The notes under the pieces are model-generated. The model saw only the letters and a program-made list of their open reading frames with translations. It was not told where the DNA came from and ran no database searches. This document shows positions 50,159-59,303 of a stretch of 64,000 nt of DNA, one piece after another; positions within the stretch are counted from its first letter, which is position 1; every line of letters starts with the position of its first letter. The stretch is from an uncultured Bacilli bacterium (lineage in GTDB: Bacteria; Bacillota_I; Bacilli_A; RF39; UBA660). The position numbers and the translations under genes were made by a program. The DNA lies in contig CAKOHI010000007.1 of NCBI GenBank assembly GCA_934085585.1, forward strand, positions 21,187 to 85,186, in the 5' to 3' direction.

Positions 50159-52901
50159 AAATATGTCTTAATATTCTTTTTCTATTTGGGATTATTACTA
50201 GAAATACTCCTGCTACTAAAAGAATTAATATACTTATTAAACTTATAAAATTACCTGTTCTAGGATTTTCAATATTATCTTTTTTTAATAATACTTCCAT
50301 AGTTTCTGATGTTTCTTTATCATTACCTTTTAATGTTACTTTATTTACTAATTTTGTATTTTCAGTTATTTTTCCAGTTTTAACTTTTATTGTAATTGTT
50401 TTTGAACTTTGTTTAGGAATATTATCTATTGTCCAAGTAATTACGTTATTATCAACTGCTCCGGAACTTGAGTCTAATATACTTAATAATTTATCTACTT
50501 CATTTATTAAAACTACACTTGAAGCATCTTTATTACCAGAATTTGTTATTTTAATTGTGTAATAAAATTCTTCATTGCTTTTTATTTCACTTACGCTACT
50601 TTTTAAACTTATAGATAAAATACTATCAATTACTTTAATACTACTGCTTGATTCAAATTCTTTATCTTTATTAGTTAAAATACTTTTTAAAACTATTTCA
50701 GCATCATTTTGAACATTATTTTTTACTTTTGCTGTAATTTCAAATTCTTTTGCTTCTTCTGCTTCAAGAGATGAGATTGTTGTTATTATTTCATCACCAT
50801 TCTCTTTTACTATTTCAAAATCATTTTTTACTGATACTTTAACATTTTCTAATTCTTTAGGAATAAATGTTTTTATAGTTATATTTTCTGCTTTTTCATT
50901 ACCACTATTAATAACTTTTATTTTATATGTTACTAATTCATCTTTTGATGCTTTTAATGTACTTGGTTCATTTAAGAAATAAACATTAGAATCACTTATA
51001 ATAATTTTTTCAGTGGTTGATCTTTTTGATACTCCATTTTCAAAAAGATCAGTTTGGGTATCAAGTATTTGATTAAATTTTGCATCACTTTTAACTTTTG
51101 CTTTTATTATTATATTTTTTTCTTCATTTATACTTATATTACCAATAACTAAATTCACAGAATTTTCATTAGCTGTTAAATTAATTGTTTCATTAGTTTT
51201 TTCATCGTAAGCTTTTATAAATTCAATATTATTATTTAATGATTTATTAATTGTTACATTATTTGCTATACTTGTTCCAGTATTTTTTATTTTTATTTTA
51301 TAATTAAATTCTTCATTGGGCTTTATTACATTATTACCTTCGATATTATTTTTACTTATAGTTGACGTCATTTCTAATTTTGAATCAACGATTGTTAAAT
51401 TTATATTTTTGGTTAAATTTGCATGATTACTAGATGTAACTGTTACTATGTTATTTGTTGAACCAACTGATGAATCATTTTTAGCTTTTAATTTTAATTT
51501 TAATGTGCTACTTTTTCCCGGTGATAAGTTTTCAATAGTTGATTCTCCCACTTTATTTATAATTTCAAAATTTTCATCTATGTTATAATCAATTTTAACA
51601 TTTTTAGCATTTCCATCACCATTATTTGCTAATGTTACATTAATCTCTGTTTCATCTCCGCGCTTAACACTCGTTTTACTTGATGAAATATTCAGACTCA
51701 ATTTTGGTATATATACATTTATGTTTTTTGTTACCAAAATTGATTCTTTACCAGTTTCAGTTATGGTCGTTTTATTTTCAATTGTTTTAGCTGTAATATT
51801 TCCATTTACTTGTACTTTTAATCTGATCGTTTCTTCACCATTCGGAGCAAGCGGGTCAATACTAAATGTATAATTATTGTTAGTGTTACTATATTCTTTT
51901 GATGCACTTAAAAGTTTTAAATTAGAATCTAGTAAGCTATTTACAGAAATTTTTCCACTTTTGATATTTCCAGTATTTTTTATATTAAAATCATAGTAAA
52001 ATACATCATTTGGAGTTGCTGAAGTAGCACTTGGAGTAATCTTAAGTTCAACATTAGAATTGCTAACTGCAACCGTTTTACTAATAGTTGTCTTGTCATC
52101 ACCTATACTCATTATAAAATCATTTTTGTATGTTCCTAGTTTTTTAGCTTTTACTTTAACATTTAATTGTTTTTCATAATTTCCTTTTGATGGAGTTTTT
52201 AAATCCCAGGTTAATGTTTGATTACTTGTACTTGTTGCATCACTTGATACTATTTCTAAATCGGCAGGTATAGTCGTAGAAACTGTAACATTTTTATCAT
52301 TATAGTAGTTATCAAGTCCATTTATATTTATAATATAATCAAACTCTTCACCATCTTTTACAGAAGCTATTTCTTTATTATTTTTCATTATTTTTGCAGA
52401 CATATCATATTTATTGAGATTTACTTTTTTTACTGTACTAACGTTAAAATTCATAACATCATAATCTGCATTTTCATTTACAGTATAAATTTTTCCAAAC
52501 ATAAGGATTCCATTTTTTTCTTCTTCATGATATTTAATGTCTGTTTTAACAAAAATAAGCTTTAATTTTCCTGTTACATTAACAACATTACCATCTTCAT
52601 CTCTTTGTTCATCATATGCTTTTACCATATTTACCAGTTTCCAGGGACTATTATATAATGGAACATACTTATAAAAATCTGTGTTTAATATATTGAACTC
52701 TACTTCAAAACAATTAAAACTATCATCTTCAGCTACATATAATTCTCCACTCCAATAGTCACCATTACCACCAGGACCCCTTACTACTACTTTTCCACTT
52801 GCTTTAACTTCATCACTATGTTTAAAAATAGCAAAAGATACTCCCCCAGCTAATACAATAACACAAAAAATCAAAAATATTATAAACTTCTTCTTACTCA
52901 T
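50157..52901 (-). CDS. Wall-anchored DUF11-type repeat protein with NPRTG signal
   Basis: 914 residues from MSKKKFIIF; a GTG three codons earlier is the alternative. A signal or anchor span (about 5-23) is followed by an N-terminal domain of about 170 residues. Then come six to seven beta-sandwich repeats of the DUF11/CARDB type (EFNYKIKIKNTGTS, EFYYTIKITNSGNK, VTYKIKVINSGNE). It ends NPRTGNF, a hydrophobic span and NRKRILRHI, a sortase-type sorting signal with Asn in place of Leu. No sortase gene is in the window. Confidence 0.85.
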   Translation of the reverse strand: MSKKKFIIFLIFCVIVLAGGVSFAIFKHSDEVKASGKVVVRGPGGNGDYWSGELYVAEDDSFNCFEVEFNILNTDFYKYVPLYNSPWKLVNMVKAYDEQRDEDGNVVNVTGKLKLIFVKTDIKYHEEEKNGILMFGKIYTVNENADYDVMNFNVSTVKKVNLNKYDMSAKIMKNNKEIASVKDGEEFDYIININGLDNYYNDKNVTVSTTIPADLEIVSSDATSTSNQTLTWDLKTPSKGNYEKQLNVKVKAKKLGTYKNDFIMSIGDDKTTISKTVAVSNSNVELKITPSATSATPNDVFYYDFNIKNTGNIKSGKISVNSLLDSNLKLLSASKEYSNTNNNYTFSIDPLAPNGEETIRLKVQVNGNITAKTIENKTTITETGKESILVTKNINVYIPKLSLNISSSKTSVKRGDETEINVTLANNGDGNAKNVKIDYNIDENFEIINKVGESTIENLSPGKSSTLKLKLKAKNDSSVGSTNNIVTVTSSNHANLTKNINLTIVDSKLEMTSTISKNNIEGNNVIKPNEEFNYKIKIKNTGTSIANNVTINKSLNNNIEFIKAYDEKTNETINLTANENSVNLVIGNISINEEKNIIIKAKVKSDAKFNQILDTQTDLFENGVSKRSTTEKIIISDSNVYFLNEPSTLKASKDELVTYKIKVINSGNEKAENITIKTFIPKELENVKVSVKNDFEIVKENGDEIITTISSLEAEEAKEFEITAKVKNNVQNDAEIVLKSILTNKDKEFESSSSIKVIDSILSISLKSSVSEIKSNEEFYYTIKITNSGNKDASSVVLINEVDKLLSILDSSSGAVDNNVITWTIDNIPKQSSKTITIKVKTGKITENTKLVNKVTLKGNDKETSETMEVLLKKDNIENPRTGNFISLISILILLVAGVFLVIIPNRKRILRHI

Positions 52902-52951
52902 TACCTTCACCTATTATAATTAAGTTTACCATATTTTGATAAATAATACAA

Positions 52952-53410
52952 TCATTTTTGAATCTCGCTTATTTTCTTTATAATATAATCTTTGGTTTGT
53001 TCAAAAGACATATTTAATACTACCCCTATTTCTTCGTATAAATATTTTTCTGCTCTTTTTAAATATTCATCATCTTTATCACTTATTTTTTTATTATTTA
53101 ATATTCGTATTTGATTTCTTAAATATGTCGTTTTAATTATTTTTACTAGATCTTCATGTGTTCCACTATTCATTAATTCTTTGTATGATTGTTCAATTTG
53201 TTTATCTGACATACTTATTACATCTATATGAGGAATTTCTAATAATAATTTATCTATTTCTTCTTTAGTTATAAGATCTTTTAATAATGGAGAATCTACT
53301 AAAATTTTATATTTTATGGAATTATCATAAGCTGGTATTAAAACATAAACACCTTCTTTTTCATCAATAACTTTACACACTTCTTTTCGATATACTATAT
53401 ATTTTCTCAT
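52952..53410 (-). CDS. CarD-family transcription regulator
   Basis: 152 residues. The N-terminal YIVYRKEVCKVIDEKEGVYVLIPAYD fits the Tudor-like RNAP-interaction domain of CarD/CdnL, followed by the helical part with AEKYLYEEIGVVLNMSFEQ. CarD-type proteins stabilise open complexes. Its start codon lies only about 20 bases from the IS right end, so its native promoter may be lost or displaced. Confidence 0.82.
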   Translation of the reverse strand: MRKYIVYRKEVCKVIDEKEGVYVLIPAYDNSIKYKILVDSPLLKDLITKEEIDKLLLEIPHIDVISMSDKQIEQSYKELMNSGTHEDLVKIIKTTYLRNQIRILNNKKISDKDDEYLKRAEKYLYEEIGVVLNMSFEQTKDYIIKKISEIQK

Positions 53411-53430
53411 TTTTCCCTCCGAAGAACATA

Positions 53431-53600
53431 ACTTAAATTTCTAACAAAATTCAAGTATCTGTGTTACCTCACGGTAACACTTTTCTGTTTCATTGAAACC
53501 TTTGGTTTCTCCACAGACCAATTTCGGATGGTCGCCACCCTACTTGTTTTTTATTTTTTTGTTCTTATTTATATTATACATTCTTTCATATATATTTTTA
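53431..53600 (-). ncRNA. Candidate omega (guide) RNA of copy 1
   Basis: The right end after the tnpB stop contains GAAACC/GGTTTC and GTGTTACC-GTGA-GGTAACAC (53461-53480) hairpins. They are conserved in copy 2, where two C-to-T changes keep wobble pairs. TnpB elements produce an RNA from this zone that binds TnpB and reads the flanking DNA as guide. Extent is approximate. Confidence 0.5.
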
Positions 53601-54711
53601 ATCCTTCAAACATTATATTTATACTTGCATTTATATCTCTATCATGTATCAATCCACATTCTGGGCATATCCATTTTCTTACACTTAAATTCTTTACTTC
53701 TTCATTTTTAAATCCACATCTATTACAACTTTGACTACTTGGATAGTATTTGTTTATCTCAATTACTTTTTTACCTAACCAATTTGATTTATATTTTAAG
53801 ACTCGTATAAATTCACTGATTGGTAAGTTTTTTAAGTGTTTGGCTATTTTATGAACTTGATACATATTTTTAACATCTAATGTTTCTACTGCTATGATGT
53901 CATTTTCTTTTAATATTTTATTTGCAAGTATATATATCATATGTTTTCTAGCATTTCTAATTTTTAAATATAATCTTTGTATTTCTAATTTTACTTTATA
54001 TCTATTCTTACTTCCAGGTTTACATCTTGATAACCATTTTTGTAACCCTTTTAATCTTTTTTCATTTATCTTTACTTCATTTTTTAATTTTTCTCCATGT
54101 GATGTTACTATAAAATCTTTAATACCTAGATCTAATCCCACGATTGATGTTGGTTTTAATGAATACTTAATAAATGGCACTTCAACAAGAACGCTTACAA
54201 AGTATTTGTTAGCATCTTTACTAATTGTTGCTGATTTTATTTTACCTACGATTTTTTTTGTTGTTCTATATCCACGAAACTTTACTTCTTTTAATTTTGG
54301 TAAAGTTATTATTCTTTTGTTGAAATCTATTCTTATACTTTCATACTTTTTATTTTTATAAATATTTAATGTATTATTTGTTCTAAAACTTTCATGTACA
54401 TCTTTTGCTCTAAATCTTGGATAACCATTTCCTTTAAAAAACTTTTGAAACGCATCATCTAAATTATATACGCATGCTTGCAAAGCACATGAATCTATTT
54501 CTCTTAACCATTCTTTTTCTCTTTTTAAGTTTATTAATTCTTTTAATTGTTCATATACACTTATTTTTGTTTTATTTTCTTCATATTTACTCTTTCTTTC
54601 TGCAAGAAAATTATTATAAATATATCTAGTACTTCCAAAAGTCTTTTCAATCAATTCTCTTTGTGTATCCGTAGGATAAATTTTTAATTTATATGCTTTA
54701 TAAGTATTCAT
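53569..54711 (-). CDS. tnpB: RNA-guided endonuclease TnpB
   Basis: 380 residues, apparently complete. RuvC residues: Asp in VGLDLGIKDF, Glu in AVETLDVKN and Asp in HDRDINASINI. The zinc finger is CNRCGFKNE...WICPECG. The N-terminal part (MNTYKAYKLKIYPTDTQREL) is the normal start, behind a GGGGGTGG RBS. TnpB cuts DNA guided by omega RNA and helps keep the element at empty donor sites. Confidence 0.95.
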   Translation of the reverse strand: MNTYKAYKLKIYPTDTQRELIEKTFGSTRYIYNNFLAERKSKYEENKTKISVYEQLKELINLKREKEWLREIDSCALQACVYNLDDAFQKFFKGNGYPRFRAKDVHESFRTNNTLNIYKNKKYESIRIDFNKRIITLPKLKEVKFRGYRTTKKIVGKIKSATISKDANKYFVSVLVEVPFIKYSLKPTSIVGLDLGIKDFIVTSHGEKLKNEVKINEKRLKGLQKWLSRCKPGSKNRYKVKLEIQRLYLKIRNARKHMIYILANKILKENDIIAVETLDVKNMYQVHKIAKHLKNLPISEFIRVLKYKSNWLGKKVIEINKYYPSSQSCNRCGFKNEEVKNLSVRKWICPECGLIHDRDINASINIMFEGLKIYMKECII

Positions 54712-54803
54712 ATGACCACCCCCTTGGATAATTTAATTATATCATACGTTCGGCCATATATCAAGACTTTTTGTTTCAAAAATTGGATGACTTTCCTAGT
54801 ATA

Positions 54804-54846
54804 TAAAAAAACTGCTATAAAACTGGTCTTAGGCCATTTATAGCAG
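54804..54846 (-). terminator. Terminator of frr
   Basis: CTGCTATAAA / TTTATAGCAG with an inner TGG/CCA pairing and a run of seven T on the minus strand, 47 bases past the frr stop. The IS left end begins right at the end of the T-run. Confidence 0.9.
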
Positions 54847-54892
54847 CACGTTTTATAAGTTTATTATAACACGTTTTAAAATTTTTTTCTAA

Positions 54893-55420
54893 TTAAACTT
54901 GCATTAATTCTTCTTCTTTTTGCTTAATTTCTTCATCAACAACTTTGTTATATTTAGTTATTAATTCTTGAATTTCTTCTAAATATAGTTTTTCTTCATC
55001 TTCTGGATATTCTTCCTTTTTTATATCATTATTCGCATCTTGCCTAATATTTCGTAAAGCTACTTTTGCTTCTTCGCCGATTGTCTTTGCTTGTTTAACA
55101 TATTCTCTTCGACGGTCTTCAGTTAATTCAGGAATACTTAAAATAATCATTTCACCATTATTTGTTGGAGCAATACCTAAATTTGCTTCATTTATAGCTC
55201 TTTCTATATCTTTTAATGTACTTTTATCAAATGGCTTTACAAATAGTTTTCTTGCTTCTGGTACAGTAATATTTGCTATCCCTTGAATTGGGGTAGCCAT
55301 TCCATAACAATTTACCATGATTCCATTTAGCATCGCAGGATTTGCTCTGCCTGCCCTGATTGTTGTTAATTTTGATTTTAATGATTCTATCGTAGCAATC
55401 ATTTTCTTTTCTGTGTCCAT
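54893..55420 (-). CDS. frr: Ribosome recycling factor
   Basis: 175 residues: TIRAGRANPAMLNGIMVNCYG, ITVPEARKLFVKPFDKS, IPELTEDRRREYVKQAK and NIRQDANNDIKK are family hallmarks. It splits post-termination ribosomes with EF-G. RBS AAGGAGAAATT. Ten bases behind the upstream gene. pyrH, its common neighbour, is absent. Confidence 0.97.
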   Translation of the reverse strand: MDTEKKMIATIESLKSKLTTIRAGRANPAMLNGIMVNCYGMATPIQGIANITVPEARKLFVKPFDKSTLKDIERAINEANLGIAPTNNGEMIILSIPELTEDRRREYVKQAKTIGEEAKVALRNIRQDANNDIKKEEYPEDEEKLYLEEIQELITKYNKVVDEEIKQKEEELMQV

Positions 55421-55430
55421 AATTTCTCCT

Positions 55431-56198
55431 TTAATTTAATTCTATACTATCATTATAATTAATTTTATTAGATTTTACAATAAAATTTATCTTTAATTTA
55501 CCATTTTTACTAATACTTAAAGCTTTTAAATTGTTATATGTTGTATTATTAAAGTCATTAATTGTTCCATCTATATCAATTACTTGAATATCTTCATCTA
55601 ATATTTGAGTATCTCCAAGTCTCTTTTTTACTTGTTCTATAATACTTTCTTCAGTAATATTAAATATTTCTAATAATTCTTCATTTGTTATTATTTTTCC
55701 TGTTGTATTGTCTATTACAAAACTTTTTAGATTTCTTGGCAATGATCCATTTATGCAATTATAATCATAATCACGAATCACTACACTTGAATATTTTTGA
55801 TATTGTGTATTTTCATAATCTCTGTATGAAAAACTGTACAAATCATTTTCACATGTAACACCTTCTGGTATTTCTTGGTTATCAGTTTTAACTATATTAT
55901 TACTTAAATTTTCCACTTCGTTATGTAATGTTTCATTTATTTGTTCTAATCCTTTAAAATTTAATACAACATCTTCCTTATATATTTCATCTATTATTTC
56001 TTTTGTATTATCAAAATATATATAATCTTTACTTGTATTTATTCTTAATTCTGCTTTTAACTCTTCCTTTGTTTTTTCTTCTTTTTGAATATTTTTAGGA
56101 TTTGTTAAATATTTCATCGCAAAAAAACCGCCGATTATAAATGCTAATATTATTATGCCTAAAAATATAGCTCCGATTGTATTTTTCGTATTATCCAT
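55431..56198 (-). CDS. Membrane-anchored hypothetical protein (RsiV-like region)
   Basis: 255 residues. One N-terminal span (about 9-29), then an extracytoplasmic domain. VVIRDYDYNCINGSLP and LKSFVIDNTTGKIITNEELLEIF resemble the DUF3298/RsiV type beta domain. The match is weak and no sigma factor is nearby. RBS AGAGGTTGCT. It is likely co-transcribed with frr. Confidence 0.7.
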   Translation of the reverse strand: MDNTKNTIGAIFLGIIILAFIIGGFFAMKYLTNPKNIQKEEKTKEELKAELRINTSKDYIYFDNTKEIIDEIYKEDVVLNFKGLEQINETLHNEVENLSNNIVKTDNQEIPEGVTCENDLYSFSYRDYENTQYQKYSSVVIRDYDYNCINGSLPRNLKSFVIDNTTGKIITNEELLEIFNITEESIIEQVKKRLGDTQILDEDIQVIDIDGTINDFNNTTYNNLKALSISKNGKLKINFIVKSNKINYNDSIELN

Positions 56199-56208
56199 AG
56201 CAACCTCT

Positions 56209-56817
56209 TTAATTAGACATATATTGTGTAAATACTTGTCTTAACATTTCTTCTTTTTCTAATGTTGTTTGTTGATTCCAATATTCACTCGGAGTTGTTT
56301 TTCCTTTAATAAATGATGTTTCAGAATCAAATAATAAAACTTTATCATTGCTAACTACCAGTAAAGATGGCGCATAAATTTCTGCCACACCTTTGTCATT
56401 ATATGTTACATATTCACTTAAATTTTTAACTATATCTTCATATGTTCCATTGTTATCTTTTCTATTTTTAGTAAAATCATAATAATATATTTCTTTTATT
56501 CCTACTTCTTTGGCAATTTTATTTACCATATAAGCGTAATAGTCTACCCATTCGTTGTTAGTGCCAAATAATACAATCCCTTTTGCTTTACGGGAAACCA
56601 TTCTAGCATCTACTGCACTTACATATTTAAAAACATTATCTTCTGAAACCATGCTAAATTCACTAGCAAACCTTTCATTATCTGGAAGTTTTACATTATA
56701 TTCTTTTTTTCCTAAATATATAAACGCATATATAAGTAAACAAAATATTATTAAGTATATAATCATTTGCGTTTTACTTTTAAACATTTTTTTATTCTTA
56801 ATATATATTTTTTCCAT
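56209..56817 (-). CDS. Membrane-anchored thioredoxin-fold protein without CxxC
   Basis: 202 residues. An N-terminal span (about 18-36) is followed by a thioredoxin-like pattern: KGIVLFGTNNEWVDYYAY, IKEIYYYDF and YAPSLLVVSNDKVLLFDSE. The CxxC site is TNNEW here, so redox activity is unlikely. It may act as a scaffold or peptide-binding protein. It lies 10 bases upstream of the RsiV-like gene. Confidence 0.72.
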   Translation of the reverse strand: MEKIYIKNKKMFKSKTQMIIYLIIFCLLIYAFIYLGKKEYNVKLPDNERFASEFSMVSEDNVFKYVSAVDARMVSRKAKGIVLFGTNNEWVDYYAYMVNKIAKEVGIKEIYYYDFTKNRKDNNGTYEDIVKNLSEYVTYNDKGVAEIYAPSLLVVSNDKVLLFDSETSFIKGKTTPSEYWNQQTTLEKEEMLRQVFTQYMSN

Positions 56818-56887
56818 TAAAATTACATCTCCATTTATATTTTACCAAATTATTTGCCATTTATAAAGTCAGTTTTCTTTTTTTAGT

Positions 56888-58267
56888 GAACAAAACTTAA
56901 ATTTCTAACGAAATTACAGTATCTGTGTTACCTCACAATAACACTTTTCTGGTTCATTGAAGCCTTTGGTTTCTCCACAGACCAATTTTGGATGGTCGCC
57001 ACCCTACTTGTTTTTATTTTTTTGTTCTTATTTATATTATACATTCTTTCATATATATTTTCAATCCTTCAAACATTATATTTACACTTGCATTTATATC
57101 TCCTGTCATGTACTAATCCACATTCTGGACATATCCATTTTCTTACACTTAAATTCTTTACTTCTTCATTCTTAAATCCACATCTATTACAACTTTGACT
57201 ACTTGGATAGTATTTATTTATCTCAATTACTTTTTTACCTAACCAATTTAATTTGTATTTTAATACTCGTATAAATTCACTGATTGGTAAATTTTTTAAG
57301 TGTTTGGCTATTTTATGAACTTGATACATACTTTTAACATCTAATGTTTCTACTGCTACGATATCATTTTCTTTTAATATTTTATTTGCAAGTTTATATA
57401 TCATATTTTTTCTGGCATTTCTAATTTTTAAATACAATCTTTGTATTTTTAATTTTACTTTATATCTATTCTTACTTCCAGATTTACATCTTGATAACCA
57501 TTTTTGTAATCCTTTTAGTCTTTTTTCATTTATCTTTACTTCATTTTTTAATTTTTCTCCATGTGATGTTACTATAAAATCTTTAATTCCTAAATCTAAT
57601 CCCACGATTGATGTTGGTTTTAATGAATACTTAAAAAATGGCTCTTCAACAAGGATGCTTACAAAGTATTTGTTAGCATCTTTACTAATTGTTGCGGATT
57701 TTATTTTACCTATGATTTCTTTTGTTGTTCTATATCCACGAAACTTTACTTCTTTTAATTTTGGCAATGTTATTATTCTTTTCTTGAAATCTATTCTTAT
57801 ACTTTCATATTTTTTATTTTTATAAGTATTTAATGTATTATTTGTTCTAAAACTTTCATGTACACCTTTTGCTCTAAATCTTGGATAACCATTTCCTTTA
57901 AAAAACTTTTGAAACGCATCATCTAAATTATATACACATGCTTGTAGAGCACATGAATCTATTTCTCTTAACCATTCTTTTTCTCTTTTTAAGTTTGTTA
58001 ATTCTTTTAATTGTTCTTATACACTAATCTTTGTTTTACTTTCTTCATATTTACTTTTTCTTTCTGCAAGAAAATTATTATAAATATATCTAGTACTTCC
58101 AAAAGTTTTTTCAATCAATTCTCTTTGTGAATCCGTAGGATAAATTTTTAATTTATACGCTTTATAAGTATTCATATGACCACCCCCTTGGATAATTTAA
58201 TTATATCATATGTTTGGCCATATATCAAAGCTTTTTGTTTCAAAAATTGGATGACTTTCCTAGTATA
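56888..58267 (-). mobile_element. TnpB-only IS200/IS605-like element, copy 2 (decayed)
   Basis: About 1.38 kb, clearly related to copy 1 along its whole length, including ends, promoter and right-end hairpins. Its tnpB is broken. It sits just behind the T-run of the terminator at 58269-58292, the same kind of site as copy 1. Confidence 0.85.
57032..58175 (-). pseudogene. tnpB: tnpB pseudogene
   Basis: Relative to copy 1, codon 53 (Tyr) is TAA (58017-58019). One extra base near 57104 changes HDRDINAS to HDRRYKCK and removes the last RuvC Asp. The middle part remains intact, including VGLDLGIKDF and the zinc finger. No active nuclease can be made. Confidence 0.95.
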
Positions 58268-58268
58268 C

Positions 58269-58292
58269 AAAAAAACAAGCCTATGCTTGTTT
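58269..58292 (-). terminator. Terminator of the 58281 gene
   Basis: AAACAAGC / GCTTGTTT with loop ATAG, seven T residues on the minus strand, overlapping the stop codon. The IS left end starts right after the T-run. Confidence 0.88.
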
Positions 58293-59084
58293 AAAATCAA
58301 TTAAAATATATTTGTTATCTACTTTTTTATATGAATATGTAAATTTGAAAAAATCATCTTTATTATTTGCAAAAGCTTGTTTAAAGTATTCTTCATCACT
58401 CATTCCATCAAATTCACTATCATAATTAATTAATCTTGAAATATTATTTACATTTGTTACTGTAGTTGGCCCAATTTCATCTTGAATGGCATATAAGCCA
58501 TAATAAGTAATTGTTAAAATATTGTCTTTTTCTTTTGTACTTTCTAATTTATAATTATAAATATATCCATTTCTTAAATCTGTAACTATATCTGTTCCCG
58601 GAGTATTCTCATTATAGATATATTCATCTGTTTCTTTATTATATTTAAATAATGGTTCTTCATCAGTTGGTAACATGTAATAATCATTAGGCAAAAGATT
58701 TAGATCTGTTCCATAGATTTTTATTAAATTTTCTTTCAAATCTTCAAACTTTTGATTTTTAAATTTTTCATCTTCATTCTCAAAATATAATAGTCCCGCG
58801 GCATACAGTTTTTGATTATTATTTAAATTTGTTAAATAATTATTTAAATCACTATTTTTACTTTGAATGAAATTATATAATATTTCAAATGTATATTGTT
58901 TGTAATCTTCAACATTAATTTTAGTTGGTTTATTTTCTTCATTATTATTTTTGTTTTCATTATTTTTAATCGGTGTTTTATGATTATTTACAAAATTAGT
59001 CCCAAGAAAGAATCCTGAAAGTCCTGATAATATTACACAAAATACTACTACTAGTGTAACATAAAGTGATTTATTTTTCTCCAT
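58281..59084 (-). CDS. Membrane-anchored hypothetical protein
   Basis: 267 residues from MEKNKSLYV behind AAGGAGCTAATA; the open frame starts 11 codons earlier. An N-terminal span (about 7-28, with VILSGLSGFFLGT) precedes an Asn/Lys-rich linker and a soluble domain of about 200 residues ending KYILIDFKQA. The anchor resembles the 53-residue protein just upstream. Family not recognised. Confidence 0.78.
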   Translation of the reverse strand: MEKNKSLYVTLVVVFCVILSGLSGFFLGTNFVNNHKTPIKNNENKNNNEENKPTKINVEDYKQYTFEILYNFIQSKNSDLNNYLTNLNNNQKLYAAGLLYFENEDEKFKNQKFEDLKENLIKIYGTDLNLLPNDYYMLPTDEEPLFKYNKETDEYIYNENTPGTDIVTDLRNGYIYNYKLESTKEKDNILTITYYGLYAIQDEIGPTTVTNVNNISRLINYDSEFDGMSDEEYFKQAFANNKDDFFKFTYSYKKVDNKYILIDFKQA

Positions 59085-59232
59085 TATTAGCTCCTTCTGT
59101 AGAACTTTTTTCTTCAACTTTTACTTGATTTTTTTCACCAAACTTTGTTCCTAAAAAGAATCCTCCAATACCTGAAAGTACTATACAAAATATAATCATT
59201 ATTGTAAAAAACATTGATTTGTGTTTATCCAT
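59071..59232 (-). CDS. Short membrane anchor paralogue (53 aa)
   Basis: 53 residues from MDKHKSMFF behind GGAGATGTTAAT; the open frame begins 18 codons earlier. The hydrophobic IVLSGIGGFFLGTKFG closely matches the anchor of the next gene. Overlaps it by 14 bases. It looks like an anchor duplicated without its domain. A promoter TTGCTT-17-TATTCT lies upstream. Confidence 0.65.
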   Translation of the reverse strand: MDKHKSMFFTIMIIFCIVLSGIGGFFLGTKFGEKNQVKVEEKSSTEGANNGEK

Positions 59233-59275
59233 ATTAACATCTCCTATTCTCAAATAAAGAATATCATAAACAAAG

Positions 59276-59301
59276 AAAAAAAGCAACCCATAGGTTACTT
59301 T
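59276..59301 (-). terminator. Terminator of rpsB-tsf
   Basis: AAAGTAACC / GGTTGCTTT (one G-U pair) followed by T residues on the minus strand, just behind the tsf stop. Confidence 0.8.
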
Positions 59302-59303
59302 AA

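Larger units (their letters stand above)
53424..54804 (-). mobile_element. TnpB-only IS200/IS605-like element, copy 1
   Basis: About 1.38 kb. Ends were placed by comparison with copy 2, whose similarity stops at the same points (within about 10 bases). It carries an intact tnpB, an internal promoter (TTGATA at 54759-54764, 17-base spacer, TATAAT at 54736-54741) and a conserved hairpin-rich right end. There is no tnpA. It sits just behind the frr terminator T-run. Confidence 0.85.

Noticed and set aside
57069..57767. Shorter TnpB-like protein from copy 2
   Set aside because: It lacks the N-terminal third and the last RuvC Asp; comparison with copy 1 shows a nonsense codon and a frameshift.
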